Part shown: positions 33,247 to 41,505 of the stretch, piece by piece
How positions within the stretch are numbered: position 1 is the stretch's first letter
How the letters are laid out: each line of letters opens with the position of its first letter
Notes under the pieces: model-generated
Databases searched by the model: none
Told to the model about the DNA's origin: nothing
What the model saw: the letters and a program-made list of their open reading frames with translations, nothing else
Source: Candidatus Heimdallarchaeota archaeon
Lineage (GTDB): Archaea; Asgardarchaeota; Heimdallarchaeia; Heimdallarchaeales; Heimdallarchaeaceae
Assembly: GCA_023705945.1 (NCBI GenBank)
Contig: BPTM01000174.1
Span: forward strand, 1 to 44,932
Direction: 5' to 3'
DNA length: 44,932 bases
Made by a program: the position numbers and the translations under genes

Positions 33247-33668
33247 TTTGGAAATAGAGGTATTTTAAATATCAAAGGAATCACGTATAAAAATCCCCAA
33301 ATTAGTAACCAAGATTGGAAATTAACTCTAGATTTGAACATTCCTATCAATAATAATTTTCTCTGCGCTTTAACGGCTCTCCTTCCTTGTTCTCCGCTTA
33401 GTAGGTTCACTCCACTTCCCATTCCTATATTAGTTGAACCAATACCAATTAAAATAAAGCTGATAACGATGAGAACTATACCTATCCACACAATAGCTGA
33501 TAATGTGATGATCCAATCTCGATTAAATAGCCATATTACCACAGGCAATAGAATCAAAATGCAAGACAGAAATGCTCCAAGCAGCCAAAATAATTTTGAT
33601 TCAGAATTTGATCTATCTTAAGATGTATTATCTACATTTTCTTTGTCATTCTTTTCTTGTTTAATCAT
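33243..33668 (-). pseudogene. Small two- to three-helix membrane protein with in-frame TAA at codon 17
   Basis: From an ATG at 33668 the frame reads MIKQEKNDKENVDNTS, then TAA (33618-33620), then, still in the same frame, DRSNSESKLFWLLGAF and the membrane helices (LSCILILLPVVIWLF, IVWIGIVLIVISFILIGIGS) and a C-terminal helix (FQSWLLIWGFLYVIPLIF). No ATG lies between the TAA and the first helix; only a weak TTG at 33557 could restart translation. A TATA-like TATTATATC near 33712-33720 precedes the upstream ATG. The whole would be 141 codons. I do not know the family. Either a recent nonsense mutation, a sequence error, or re-initiation explains it. It converges with the acyltransferase-like gene, whose stop it overlaps. 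Confidence 0.55.
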
Positions 33669-33822
33669 AAATATCCCTCTACTTTCTACTTCAAGATAAT
33701 GCAAATAGCTAGATATAATATGTCAAACCAGATAAATAAATCTTCTCAATTACACTTTTGTCTTAAAATTCATTAAGTCAATTCAAATAAAGTTTTTAAA
33801 GAAGTTAAGAAGAAAAACATAT

Positions 33823-34563
33823 ATGATAACTATTGATGTTTTATGGGCTTCGGCTTTAGGTTATCTTTTGGGTTCAATCCCAATTGCTTGGATAGTAGTG
33901 AAGTTATGGTTGAAAATAGATATACGTACTGTTGGGTCCAAAAATGTAGGTGGACGTAATGTTATTAGAGCTTTCCAATCACAAGACAAACCAAAAGGTT
34001 TAGCTTATACAATTGGAATTATCGAAGCTATACTTGATATGTTAAAAGGTTTCTTTGCAATGTGGTTAGCAGTATGGATATCATATGCTTTTGCCAATGC
34101 AGATCCATGGGTTATTGCTTTCGCTGGTCCAGCAGCGATTTTAGGTCATAATTGGACTATATGGTTATGGGGTCCAGGTGGAAAAGGAGTAGCTTCTACT
34201 CTAGGGTCCATGATATTCTTTAACCCAATCTTCTTGCCAATCTGGATTGTAATGTATTTTGTACTAGGTTCTGCTATCATGTATAGTGCTATAACATATC
34301 TTGTTAGTTTTATCGCTATGGGATTTCTATTGTTATTCTGGGCAGATATATGGGTGTGGGTTTCTCCGATGGGTGCTGGACTTGGTCCTGATGCCAACAC
34401 AATTGCTAATCTAGGTCTTATTGCAGCGATAACAATGTTTGCTATAACATTAGTTGTGCTTTCACGACAAGGAGAAAACTTCCGTAAAATCAAATCGGGC
34501 GAAGCTAAAAGGATGAAACTTTGGAAAATTTTCAAAGGAAAAGCAGATGAAGCATTAAAGTAA
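33823..34563 (+). CDS. PlsY-like glycerol-3-phosphate acyltransferase family membrane protein
   Basis: 246 residues, about six membrane helices. PlsY motifs: LGYLLGSIPIAWIV; then IDIRTVGSKNVGGRNVIRAF (motif 1, usually GSGNIGATN); and ILGHNWTIWLWGPGGKGVAS (motif 2, GHxFx-FxGGKGxAT). PlsY uses acyl-phosphate to acylate glycerol-3-phosphate in bacterial membrane-lipid synthesis. Archaeal membranes normally use ether lipids on glycerol-1-phosphate, so the substrate here may differ. No PlsX or PlsC is nearby. A TATA-like GTTTTTAAAG centred about 26 bases before the ATG indicates a leaderless mRNA. A pyrimidine-rich run follows the stop. Confidence 0.85.
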   Translation: MITIDVLWASALGYLLGSIPIAWIVVKLWLKIDIRTVGSKNVGGRNVIRAFQSQDKPKGLAYTIGIIEAILDMLKGFFAMWLAVWISYAFANADPWVIAFAGPAAILGHNWTIWLWGPGGKGVASTLGSMIFFNPIFLPIWIVMYFVLGSAIMYSAITYLVSFIAMGFLLLFWADIWVWVSPMGAGLGPDANTIANLGLIAAITMFAITLVVLSRQGENFRKIKSGEAKRMKLWKIFKGKADEALK

Positions 34564-34566
34564 AAT

Positions 34567-34596
34567 CTCTTTTTCCTTTCTTACTTTCTTTCTTTC
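34567..34596 (+). terminator. T-rich terminator after the plsY-like gene
   Basis: A long pyrimidine tract (ctctttttcctttcttactt and onward) directly after the stop, between convergent genes, fits archaeal oligo-T termination. Confidence 0.45.
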
Positions 34597-34604
34597 AAGA
34601 AAAA

Positions 34605-35903
34605 TCATATTGAATAAAGAATATCAACTGTTTTCTCTATATTCTTTTCACTTATTGAACAGAAAGCAACTCTAACACCATTCAAACCATTCTTAGCATT
34701 TTCAAAGGGAACTGTTCCTAACCCTTTTTCTAGAAGCTTATGACTAACTTCAGAGGCTTGTTGTTTGTTTTTGATTTGGAAAAAGCTAAAGAAACCAGAA
34801 TTAAATCCAACAGGTTGAAGAACAGAACTTTCTTTTTCTCCTAACAGCTTTTTCATACAATTGTATCTATCTTCTAAGAGGCAGATATTTCTCTTTTTCT
34901 CCTCATGAATTTTCTTATTTTTTTCTATATCATTTAACACATTACCCATAGCCATTTGAATTGCTTTAGGTGCACTAGAAGTATTAGATCTAGTTGCTTT
35001 TGCTATAATTTCTCTTGCTCGAGCATTTTCTTCCTCGGAAACTTCTTCTCCAAAACCAACTGTAACTAGTCCCAATCTAGCTCCATATGCAAAATATCTT
35101 TTCGAAACTCCATCAACTTTGATTATTATGACATCCTCATTTAGTCCAACTAAATATGGAAAAAGCGAATGTTCAATTGCAGAGTCCTCGTAAACACAAC
35201 CTTCGTATGCATCATCTAGAAAAATTGTCATTGGAACAGATATCTCTTCTACAACTTCTTGGAACTTTTTAACTTCGTCATAAGACGGACTTATACCAGA
35301 AGGATTATTTGGGAAGTTTAGATATATTCCAATTTTCTTCTCCTCTTTCTCCGCTTTCTGAATCTTTGATATTAAACTATCGAAGTTGAGATTCCCTTCT
35401 TTGTCAAGTAATTCGTAACAAGATTCTTTTAATTGTAAATTCTTAAAGAACACATTGTCTACATTTCCCCATCGAGAGTTAGGTGCAAGTATTGTATCAC
35501 CTTTATCAAAGAGTACTTGAGCAGAAATCATTAACCCACCTGTTAGTCCTCCACAAGCTGTGATCGGTAATGTGGAAAATTTATTAGCTCCTTCTTGAAG
35601 GTAAGTAGGATAGGTATCAGTTGTGTCTTTTTTCCAAGCTTGAACAAACTCTTTTTCTCCTCTCATGTTTGCATAACTGAAAATCTGATCGCTTGTGAGG
35701 TTTCGTAGTTCTTCAACTAATGTTGGTAGTACCATAAGTTTTCCATCATCTTCAGTTGCACTTCCAATTGTAGCATTAATAACCCCGGACAATTCTTTAG
35801 CTTTTTTCTTTGCTCTCAAATTCCAAGCTAGAGTTCCTTCTGAAAGATCCACATTATCTTCGATGTGTTTACCACGTTTTGAAAGAAAATCTCGGAAATT
35901 CAT
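34605..35903 (-). CDS. Class I/II (fold type I) PLP-dependent aminotransferase
   Basis: 432 residues. The class I aminotransferase core is visible: ATIGSATEDDGKL near the N-terminus, SYANMRGEKEFVQAW, YLNFPNNPSGISPSYDEV (the conserved N-x-P-x-N-P-x-G), FLDDAYEGCVYE (Asp and Tyr that bind PLP), and the Schiff-base lysine in KVDGVSKRYFAYGARLG. The closest activity I would guess is an aspartate or aromatic aminotransferase, but specificity cannot be read from sequence. A TATA-like TTTAAAT is centred about 27-29 bases before the ATG. Convergent with the plsY-like gene. Confidence 0.88.
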   Translation of the reverse strand: MNFRDFLSKRGKHIEDNVDLSEGTLAWNLRAKKKAKELSGVINATIGSATEDDGKLMVLPTLVEELRNLTSDQIFSYANMRGEKEFVQAWKKDTTDTYPTYLQEGANKFSTLPITACGGLTGGLMISAQVLFDKGDTILAPNSRWGNVDNVFFKNLQLKESCYELLDKEGNLNFDSLISKIQKAEKEEKKIGIYLNFPNNPSGISPSYDEVKKFQEVVEEISVPMTIFLDDAYEGCVYEDSAIEHSLFPYLVGLNEDVIIIKVDGVSKRYFAYGARLGLVTVGFGEEVSEEENARAREIIAKATRSNTSSAPKAIQMAMGNVLNDIEKNKKIHEEKKRNICLLEDRYNCMKKLLGEKESSVLQPVGFNSGFFSFFQIKNKQQASEVSHKLLEKGLGTVPFENAKNGLNGVRVAFCSISEKNIEKTVDILYSI

Positions 35904-35956
35904 AGGTAAGACGAGGATTAAAAACAGAATTTAAACATTCACTATGGTACATTAGA

Positions 35957-36460
35957 TTAGTATCTCTCGCAATCACAATAGTCTCTTTCAAAGTACTCAT
36001 CAATAAGGAGTGCATGATATCCTTCATGCCCTTTTCCTTTCTTTCTATAACCAAAAAGTGATTTAACAGTAACTGGTGCTCCACTTTTCCATTTGTATTT
36101 TGATGTAAATTCCCACTCCTCATTCGTCAATTTTCTGATTCTTTCAATAAGCTCAGTAAACGTCATTTTCCATTCATCTAGAACTTGTTTAACAGTCAAG
36201 GATTTTCTTTTCATAACCTGTATCTTGTTGAAAAAATCTTCAGATTCAGAAACGAACCATAGTTCCTCGTTATTTAACAATTTATCAATTGACTTCTTTA
36301 GTTCTATATTCCACCCTGGCAGATGAGCTATTACATCTTTAATTTTCCATATTCCTAATACTCTAAAAGTAACAAAATCTTCAGGAAAGAGGTTCTCTAA
36401 GCTGGTTTCCAGCTCTTTACGATCGTCTTGTAAGAATATGATAGTTTCTTCTCTGTTCAT
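35957..36460 (-). CDS. DinB-like / ClbS-DfsB family four-helix protein
   Basis: 167 residues from ATG 36460 (MNREETIIFLQDD); the longer reading begins at a TTG and is not preferred. The family pattern is LFPEDFVTFRVLGIWKIKDV followed by IAHLPGWNIELKKSI near residues 35-70, and later WEFTSKYKWKSG and KGHEGYHALLIDEYFE. ClbS/DfsB-type proteins are DinB-fold helical bundles; ClbS protects against colibactin, while most others are uncharacterised. The His in AHL and the His residues in KGHEGYHA could be metal ligands. It lies 50-odd bases upstream of the aminotransferase gene in the same direction. Confidence 0.75.
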   Translation of the reverse strand: MNREETIIFLQDDRKELETSLENLFPEDFVTFRVLGIWKIKDVIAHLPGWNIELKKSIDKLLNNEELWFVSESEDFFNKIQVMKRKSLTVKQVLDEWKMTFTELIERIRKLTNEEWEFTSKYKWKSGAPVTVKSLFGYRKKGKGHEGYHALLIDEYFERDYCDCERY

Positions 36461-36567
36461 GAATCTCAATCCTACTTCTCATACAGTCATTTGAATTTTT
36501 AGTAATTTACAAAAAAATAAAGGTTTATTAGCATAGTATTTTTAGAACGTCTTAACGAGGAATTAAT

Positions 36568-38499
36568 ATGGATGTAGTTATCTTCAAAGGAACTTTACAG
36601 AAATCTCAAATTACATTTGGTCTTTTAGAAAAAAGAGAAGTTTTAGGTTTCAAAAAAGAAGGAAAATATCTTGTTCCTAGAAACAAAAATAAAGAATTAA
36701 TAAAGCTAACTGACAAGTTTGATTTAGCCAAGATCAAGAAAAACACAAAAGAAACAGCAAAAGCAGTAGAATATTATCTTAACAATCCTGAAGTATCAGG
36801 GACATCATTTGGTTCATTCTTGATCGAATATTATATCAAAGAGTTGTCCAAAAAAGACACTTTATTAGACGAATTAGATGAAGATGGAAAAATTTTCTTC
36901 AAACCAATTATTGAAAATATACTTAAACCCACTTTTCTTAAGAAAGCTTCATTTTTCCCAGAGTATTATAAAGAGTCCAAGGTTCTCTCAAGATATGCTC
37001 ATCTTGATTTAGAATTAGTTTTTACAACAATTCTAAGGAATATTGAAGACTTATTATTTAATGAGAAAGAACCAATTGCGATTTTTCCATTACGTTACTC
37101 AACTCGAGCTGTTAAAGAAGAAGATATTGCGAAAATAGGAGAAATTACTAGCAAAAGAATAGAGCTCTGGTTTGGTTGGAGAAGCATTCTCCGAAAGTCT
37201 AGCCCACTTTACAACTATATCATCTATTGGATACATGAAATTTTAGAAAAAATGTATCCTGAAGATCAAGAAGCTGTTAAGGAAGTTGCAGAAGATACTG
37301 AGAGAGCAGAAGTTTTTAGCAACTCAGATGTTCTAACAGCTCTTCAACAAGGGGATGACTTCGAAGCAGAAGATTTCAGCAAAGTCAGTATGAACAAACA
37401 AATTCTTTATTACTTCTCTATGCAATATTTGTTTGAGGAGAAGGAACTAACTTTTAAGAAATATAACAAAGTTTCAAGTTTTGGGTATCCTGATTTACTT
37501 ATTTCGATGGCAAATATCTATACTTCCATACCTCTTTTTACTTCATTTAATCCTCCGTTTTCAATGATTTCTGGGGGTCTAGTAGAATGGTTAGAGAAAG
37601 GTCTCTCATTTAAAGCATTACAAGGTAACAGAGAAGTTGACCCTTACAATATCATGCCAAATGCACTCACTTTTTATCTGTCTTTGGTATTTAGTAAAAC
37701 TCCTAATCCGAAGTATAGAAAATATTTGTTAGCAAAATCAATTGAAAAAATCCTTTCACTTAAAGTTCTCAAAGATGGAATGAAGTGGCAAAAACAAACA
37801 AATCTCGCTATGCAAGGAAAAGATGCTTTAGCAGAAAATATTGAATCCTCTGAAGATGAAATTAAGGAAAAACAAACTGCTATAGCTGAAATGGTTACAA
37901 ACTATATCAAAGAGTTGAAAGTGCGTGAAGATAAACAAACTGAACTTGATGCTATTCTTGAAGAAATGGATATCATTGACAAAGATTTTGAAGAAATGAA
38001 AGAAGAAAGAGACAAATTCTTGAAAATTGATGTGAAATATAAAAAAGGTCTCAGCGATTTTCAGAAAGATTTCATATTAACTGTTCAATTATTTGAGAAA
38101 GATAAAAAAGTATTGAATTCTCTTGGAATGTTGCTTGATTTCATCAATCAATACATTCTTTTGGGTAATAGTAGTGGTTTGTATGGTTTTTCACTTCTAC
38201 TATGGCTTGTTAGTTTAACTAAAGGTGGTACAATATCCTGGTTGCAAGATGGTGTTGAAGAAGGTATTTCTACTGAAGAAGAATGCAAAGCGCTATCAAC
38301 AATTTGTGTTCAATACAATACTTCTCTTCAAGGAATGAAAATTCGTCAACTACCTTTAATTGAAACTACTGCTCCTACAGTTATTTTACAAACCACTCAA
38401 AATCTGAGTGAGATATTGGTTGCAAAGGATATAGCTGAGAAAGAGAAAAATTCTATCTATTCACTATTATTAGAAAATCTAAGAGAAATTTACGTCTAA
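36568..38499 (+). CDS. Large orphan protein with central coiled coil
   Basis: 643 residues, acidic and lysine-rich, no signal peptide. I do not recognise the family. The N-terminus (VVIFKGTLQKSQITFGLLEK) looks like a small beta domain. About residues 60-410 are mixed helices with aromatic-rich segments (LFTSFNPPFSMISGGLVEWL). Residues about 412-487 form a clear coiled coil (QTAIAEMVTNYIKELKVRED, then LEEMDIIDKDFEEMKEERDK). A helical C-terminal part follows, with hydrophobic LYGFSLLLWLVSLTKGG. GAGG lies eight bases before the ATG. Being long and intact it is surely expressed; it may be lineage-specific. Structure prediction is the natural way in. Confidence 0.75.
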   Translation: MDVVIFKGTLQKSQITFGLLEKREVLGFKKEGKYLVPRNKNKELIKLTDKFDLAKIKKNTKETAKAVEYYLNNPEVSGTSFGSFLIEYYIKELSKKDTLLDELDEDGKIFFKPIIENILKPTFLKKASFFPEYYKESKVLSRYAHLDLELVFTTILRNIEDLLFNEKEPIAIFPLRYSTRAVKEEDIAKIGEITSKRIELWFGWRSILRKSSPLYNYIIYWIHEILEKMYPEDQEAVKEVAEDTERAEVFSNSDVLTALQQGDDFEAEDFSKVSMNKQILYYFSMQYLFEEKELTFKKYNKVSSFGYPDLLISMANIYTSIPLFTSFNPPFSMISGGLVEWLEKGLSFKALQGNREVDPYNIMPNALTFYLSLVFSKTPNPKYRKYLLAKSIEKILSLKVLKDGMKWQKQTNLAMQGKDALAENIESSEDEIKEKQTAIAEMVTNYIKELKVREDKQTELDAILEEMDIIDKDFEEMKEERDKFLKIDVKYKKGLSDFQKDFILTVQLFEKDKKVLNSLGMLLDFINQYILLGNSSGLYGFSLLLWLVSLTKGGTISWLQDGVEEGISTEEECKALSTICVQYNTSLQGMKIRQLPLIETTAPTVILQTTQNLSEILVAKDIAEKEKNSIYSLLLENLREIYV

Positions 38500-38578
38500 A
38501 TGGAAAGCTAAGGATAGAAAAAGAAAGATAATAGGAGAATTAAAAGATTTATTAACCCTCTTTCTCCTCTCTCTTTCA

Positions 38579-39688
38579 ATGGCAATTAATTATCTACTTG
38601 AATTAGCAATAAGAGTAGGTGTAATATACGTAGGTATAGGTGCCGGAATATTACTCCAAAAATGGTCAAAAGCGGATCAAGTAGGTAAATGGATATTGTT
38701 TGTTGGTTTGAATATTTTTACACCCCTTCTTCTTATTTTAGTATTTCTTAATATTGAAACTTTTACTAATGTGAACTGGTGGTTAATAGCTTCTATGACT
38801 GTTGTAGGATTAATAGTTCCTATGATACTCAACATCATTCTCATTAAACTAAAAGAGATTTCAAATACTAAAAAGAAAGCTTCAATGAGTGGTCAAGAAG
38901 TTTCTAGCATTGAAGAAATTTCCATGGCTCAAAAGGGAGCTGAATTAACTTCATCTGGTTTTATGAATGCTTTATTCTTCCCATTTCCAATTATCATTGG
39001 TCTTCTACCGGATTATCAATCTGAAGCATTACTCGCTGCTTCTCTTTATCTTTTAGCTCAAACCATCTTGAGAAACAGTTTCGGTGTTTATTTGGGTATT
39101 CATTATGGAACAAATTCTGATTCCAGTTCAAAACAATCACTTTTTCGAATACTTAAAAGGCTTATTCTTTTTCCACCAACAATTGGAATGATAATAGGCC
39201 TAATTCTCCGTTTTACTGTTGGATATGTCAATATGGATACTCAACAAATCCTATTAGGCGTAATAGATGAAAGTTTTCTCTTACGTTTTGCTACAGGTTT
39301 TGTGGAAACAAAAGCGCATATTGCCTCAGAATTATTTAGAGATATCACTATGGTCTTAATGTTAGTGATAGTTGGTTTGAGTTTCAGATTCCCTAAGAAA
39401 GAAGAATGGAAAGAACCTACTCTATTCAGAGGGATTTTTTCAAGATTTGGTGGGGGTCTTCTTAGTATAGTTCCAATATTTTTTATTCCCATACCGCTTA
39501 CAGCAAAAATTCCCTTGATTATACAGACTATGGCTCCTCCTGCTGTCGCTAATTCCGCTTATGCTAAATTCTTTAAACTAGATGAATTGTTAACAAGTAG
39601 ATTTATCGCAATTTTAACTCTAATTGCACTGATTTTCTTACCTGTAGAAATTGCACTATTACTATGGTATGGCTCACCTATTCTATAG
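38579..39688 (+). CDS. AEC-family transporter (auxin efflux carrier-like)
   Basis: 369 residues, about ten predicted membrane helices. The N-terminus (VIYVGIGAGILLQKWSKAD, then LFVGLNIFTPLLLILVFLNI) and the matching second half (FPPTIGMIIGLILRF, MVLMLVIVGLSFRF, APPAVANSAYAKFFKLD) are typical of AEC transporters, which export or import small organic anions. A hydrophilic loop of about 40 residues (KLKEISNTKKKASMSGQEVS) separates the halves. A TATA-like ATTTATTAAC (38548-38557) is centred about 27 bases before the ATG, so the mRNA is leaderless. It stands just upstream of the 2-oxoacid oxidoreductase/carboxylate transporter operon, in keeping with organic-acid transport. Confidence 0.85.
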   Translation: MAINYLLELAIRVGVIYVGIGAGILLQKWSKADQVGKWILFVGLNIFTPLLLILVFLNIETFTNVNWWLIASMTVVGLIVPMILNIILIKLKEISNTKKKASMSGQEVSSIEEISMAQKGAELTSSGFMNALFFPFPIIIGLLPDYQSEALLAASLYLLAQTILRNSFGVYLGIHYGTNSDSSSKQSLFRILKRLILFPPTIGMIIGLILRFTVGYVNMDTQQILLGVIDESFLLRFATGFVETKAHIASELFRDITMVLMLVIVGLSFRFPKKEEWKEPTLFRGIFSRFGGGLLSIVPIFFIPIPLTAKIPLIIQTMAPPAVANSAYAKFFKLDELLTSRFIAILTLIALIFLPVEIALLLWYGSPIL

Positions 39689-39756
39689 TCAATCAAAACA
39701 TTTTATATACACTGTTAGATTAGTGCTAAATAGAATCCAAAGCTGGAGAATTTAGC

Positions 39757-41505
39757 ATGAAAAAAGATATTGCTGTACGTTTTGTTGGTAGTGCTGGAGA
39801 TGGTCTAGTATCTCTAGGATTGCTTTTTGGGAAGATTCTCAAAATGCATAATTACAACGTATTAGGTTTTCGAAGTTATCAATCAGTTATTCGGGGAGGA
39901 TATAATTCTTATCAAATCCGTTTTAGTCAAAGTGAAGTTCTCACAGTTGGTGAAGATGCAGATATTATAGTTCTCCTTAACAAACATGTTGCAAAACTTC
40001 ACAAACCTCTCGTAAATCCAAATGCAATGGTAATTTACGATGATGATTTAATTGACCTGGATGAGTTTGATTATCCAGAAGATATAGTTAAATTAGGCAT
40101 TCCTTTAGGAGCAATAACTAAGGAAATATCAAAATTGAAAGTTTTGAAAAATATTGTTAGCTTTGGTGCAATCAGTCATCTACTCGGCTTAGATGTTGGA
40201 TTAGTAAAAGAAGTTATATTAGAGCAATTTGGTAGAAAGGGAGAAGAAATCATATTTACAAACTATGATGCTTTAGATAAAGGTATAAAATTTGCTGAAG
40301 AAAGCAGCTGGCTACCAATATGGGAGAAGCATAAATATGGCAAAGCAAGACAAATGATTATATCCGGAAATGAGGCAATAGCACTTGGTATGCTTTCAGC
40401 TGGACTGAAATTTTATTCGGGTTATCCAATGACACCAGCAACCAGTATTGTTCATTATTTAACCAAGCATCTTCCGAAGCTAGGGATGATTGTTAAACAA
40501 ACTGAAGATGAGCTTGCAGCTGTGGGAATGGCTATAGGTGCAGCCTACTGTGGGGCAAGATCCGCTACAGGTACTTCTGGAGGTGGATTTGCTCTTATGA
40601 CTGAACTTATTGGAATGGCAGGTATTGAGGAAATACCACTTCTAGTGATAAACTCACAAAGAGCAGGACCTTCAACAGGGATGGCAACGAAAACTGAACA
40701 AGCAGATCTATTCCAAGCTTATGGAGCAAGTCAAGGAGAATTTCCCAAAGTTATAATTGCTCCAAGTACAGTTGAGGATGCATTCAATGTTGGAGTTGAA
40801 GCATTGGAAATAGCTGAGAAATACCAAGTAGTTGTTATTGTTTTACTTGATTTGTACTTATCTGAAATGTCAGCTACTGTTAGAAAATTGAATATGGAAC
40901 AGAAAAATGTGAGATTCAATATTCTGGGAAATCCTGGTGAAAATTATCGTAGATATGAAATTACAGAAACAGGTGTTTCTAAAAGAACAATTCCAGGAAC
41001 AAAGAATGGGATGTTCTTTACGGGTTCAAGTGAGAGAAAAGAAACTGGTACTTCTATTGCATCGACATTAGCTGGATTACCAGATACTTTACCTATTAGA
41101 GTTGAAATGGTAAAGAAAAGAATGAGAAAATTGGATTATCTTATTAAAGAATTGGACACTCCCAAACTTGTTGGACCTAAAGATGCTGAAATCACCCTTG
41201 TTTCTTGGGGGTCAACAATCAATATAGTGAAGGAAGCGATTCTTCAGCTTAAAGAAGATGGGATTCCAACAAATCACTTACACTTAAAATATTTATCACC
41301 ATTTCATACAGATGAAGTTGAGAAGATTTTAACAAATGCAAAGAAAACACTAATTATTGAACAAAATTTCACTGGACAGTTAAGAGATTTCATACGAATG
41401 AAGACGGGAGTAACGCTTACAAATAAATTACTAAGATGGGATGGGGAACCAATTGTTCCGTCACAAGTTGTGAAGAAAGTAAAAGAGGTAATGAAGAATG
41501 AGTGA
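39757..41505 (+). CDS. korA: 2-oxoacid:ferredoxin oxidoreductase, fused gamma-alpha subunit
   Basis: 582 residues. Residues 1 to about 190 are the gamma domain (VRFVGSAGDGLVSLGLLFGK, YQSVIRGGYNSYQIRF). The alpha domain follows: QMIISGNEAIALGMLSAGLK, SGYPMTPATSIVHYL (equivalent to the YPITPSS motif of archaeal 2-oxoacid oxidoreductases), KQTEDELAAVGMAIGAAYCG, SATGTSGGGFALMTELIGMA. The enzyme oxidises a 2-oxoacid with CoA to acyl-CoA and CO2 and reduces ferredoxin. The two-subunit layout resembles the broad-specificity OFOR of Sulfolobus; 2-oxoglutarate versus pyruvate cannot be settled here. A TATA box (TTTTATATAC, about 39701-39710) and GGAG about eight bases before the ATG are present. It overlaps korB by eight bases. 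Confidence 0.92.
   Translation: MKKDIAVRFVGSAGDGLVSLGLLFGKILKMHNYNVLGFRSYQSVIRGGYNSYQIRFSQSEVLTVGEDADIIVLLNKHVAKLHKPLVNPNAMVIYDDDLIDLDEFDYPEDIVKLGIPLGAITKEISKLKVLKNIVSFGAISHLLGLDVGLVKEVILEQFGRKGEEIIFTNYDALDKGIKFAEESSWLPIWEKHKYGKARQMIISGNEAIALGMLSAGLKFYSGYPMTPATSIVHYLTKHLPKLGMIVKQTEDELAAVGMAIGAAYCGARSATGTSGGGFALMTELIGMAGIEEIPLLVINSQRAGPSTGMATKTEQADLFQAYGASQGEFPKVIIAPSTVEDAFNVGVEALEIAEKYQVVVIVLLDLYLSEMSATVRKLNMEQKNVRFNILGNPGENYRRYEITETGVSKRTIPGTKNGMFFTGSSERKETGTSIASTLAGLPDTLPIRVEMVKKRMRKLDYLIKELDTPKLVGPKDAEITLVSWGSTINIVKEAILQLKEDGIPTNHLHLKYLSPFHTDEVEKILTNAKKTLIIEQNFTGQLRDFIRMKTGVTLTNKLLRWDGEPIVPSQVVKKVKEVMKNE

Noticed and set aside
3126-33620. Reassignment of TAA to glutamine, suggested by two genes with in-frame TAA where Gln would fit.
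   Set aside because: Many intact genes in the window end in TAA at the expected family length (for example korB, the DASS transporter, the DmpA-type peptidase, the plsY-like gene, the orphan coiled-coil protein), so TAA works as a normal stop.
39713-39731. A short TTAG-N7-CTAA dyad at the korA transcription start as another copy of the operator.
   Set aside because: Half-sites are shorter and the spacing differs from GTTTAG-N15-CTAAAC; it may be chance.
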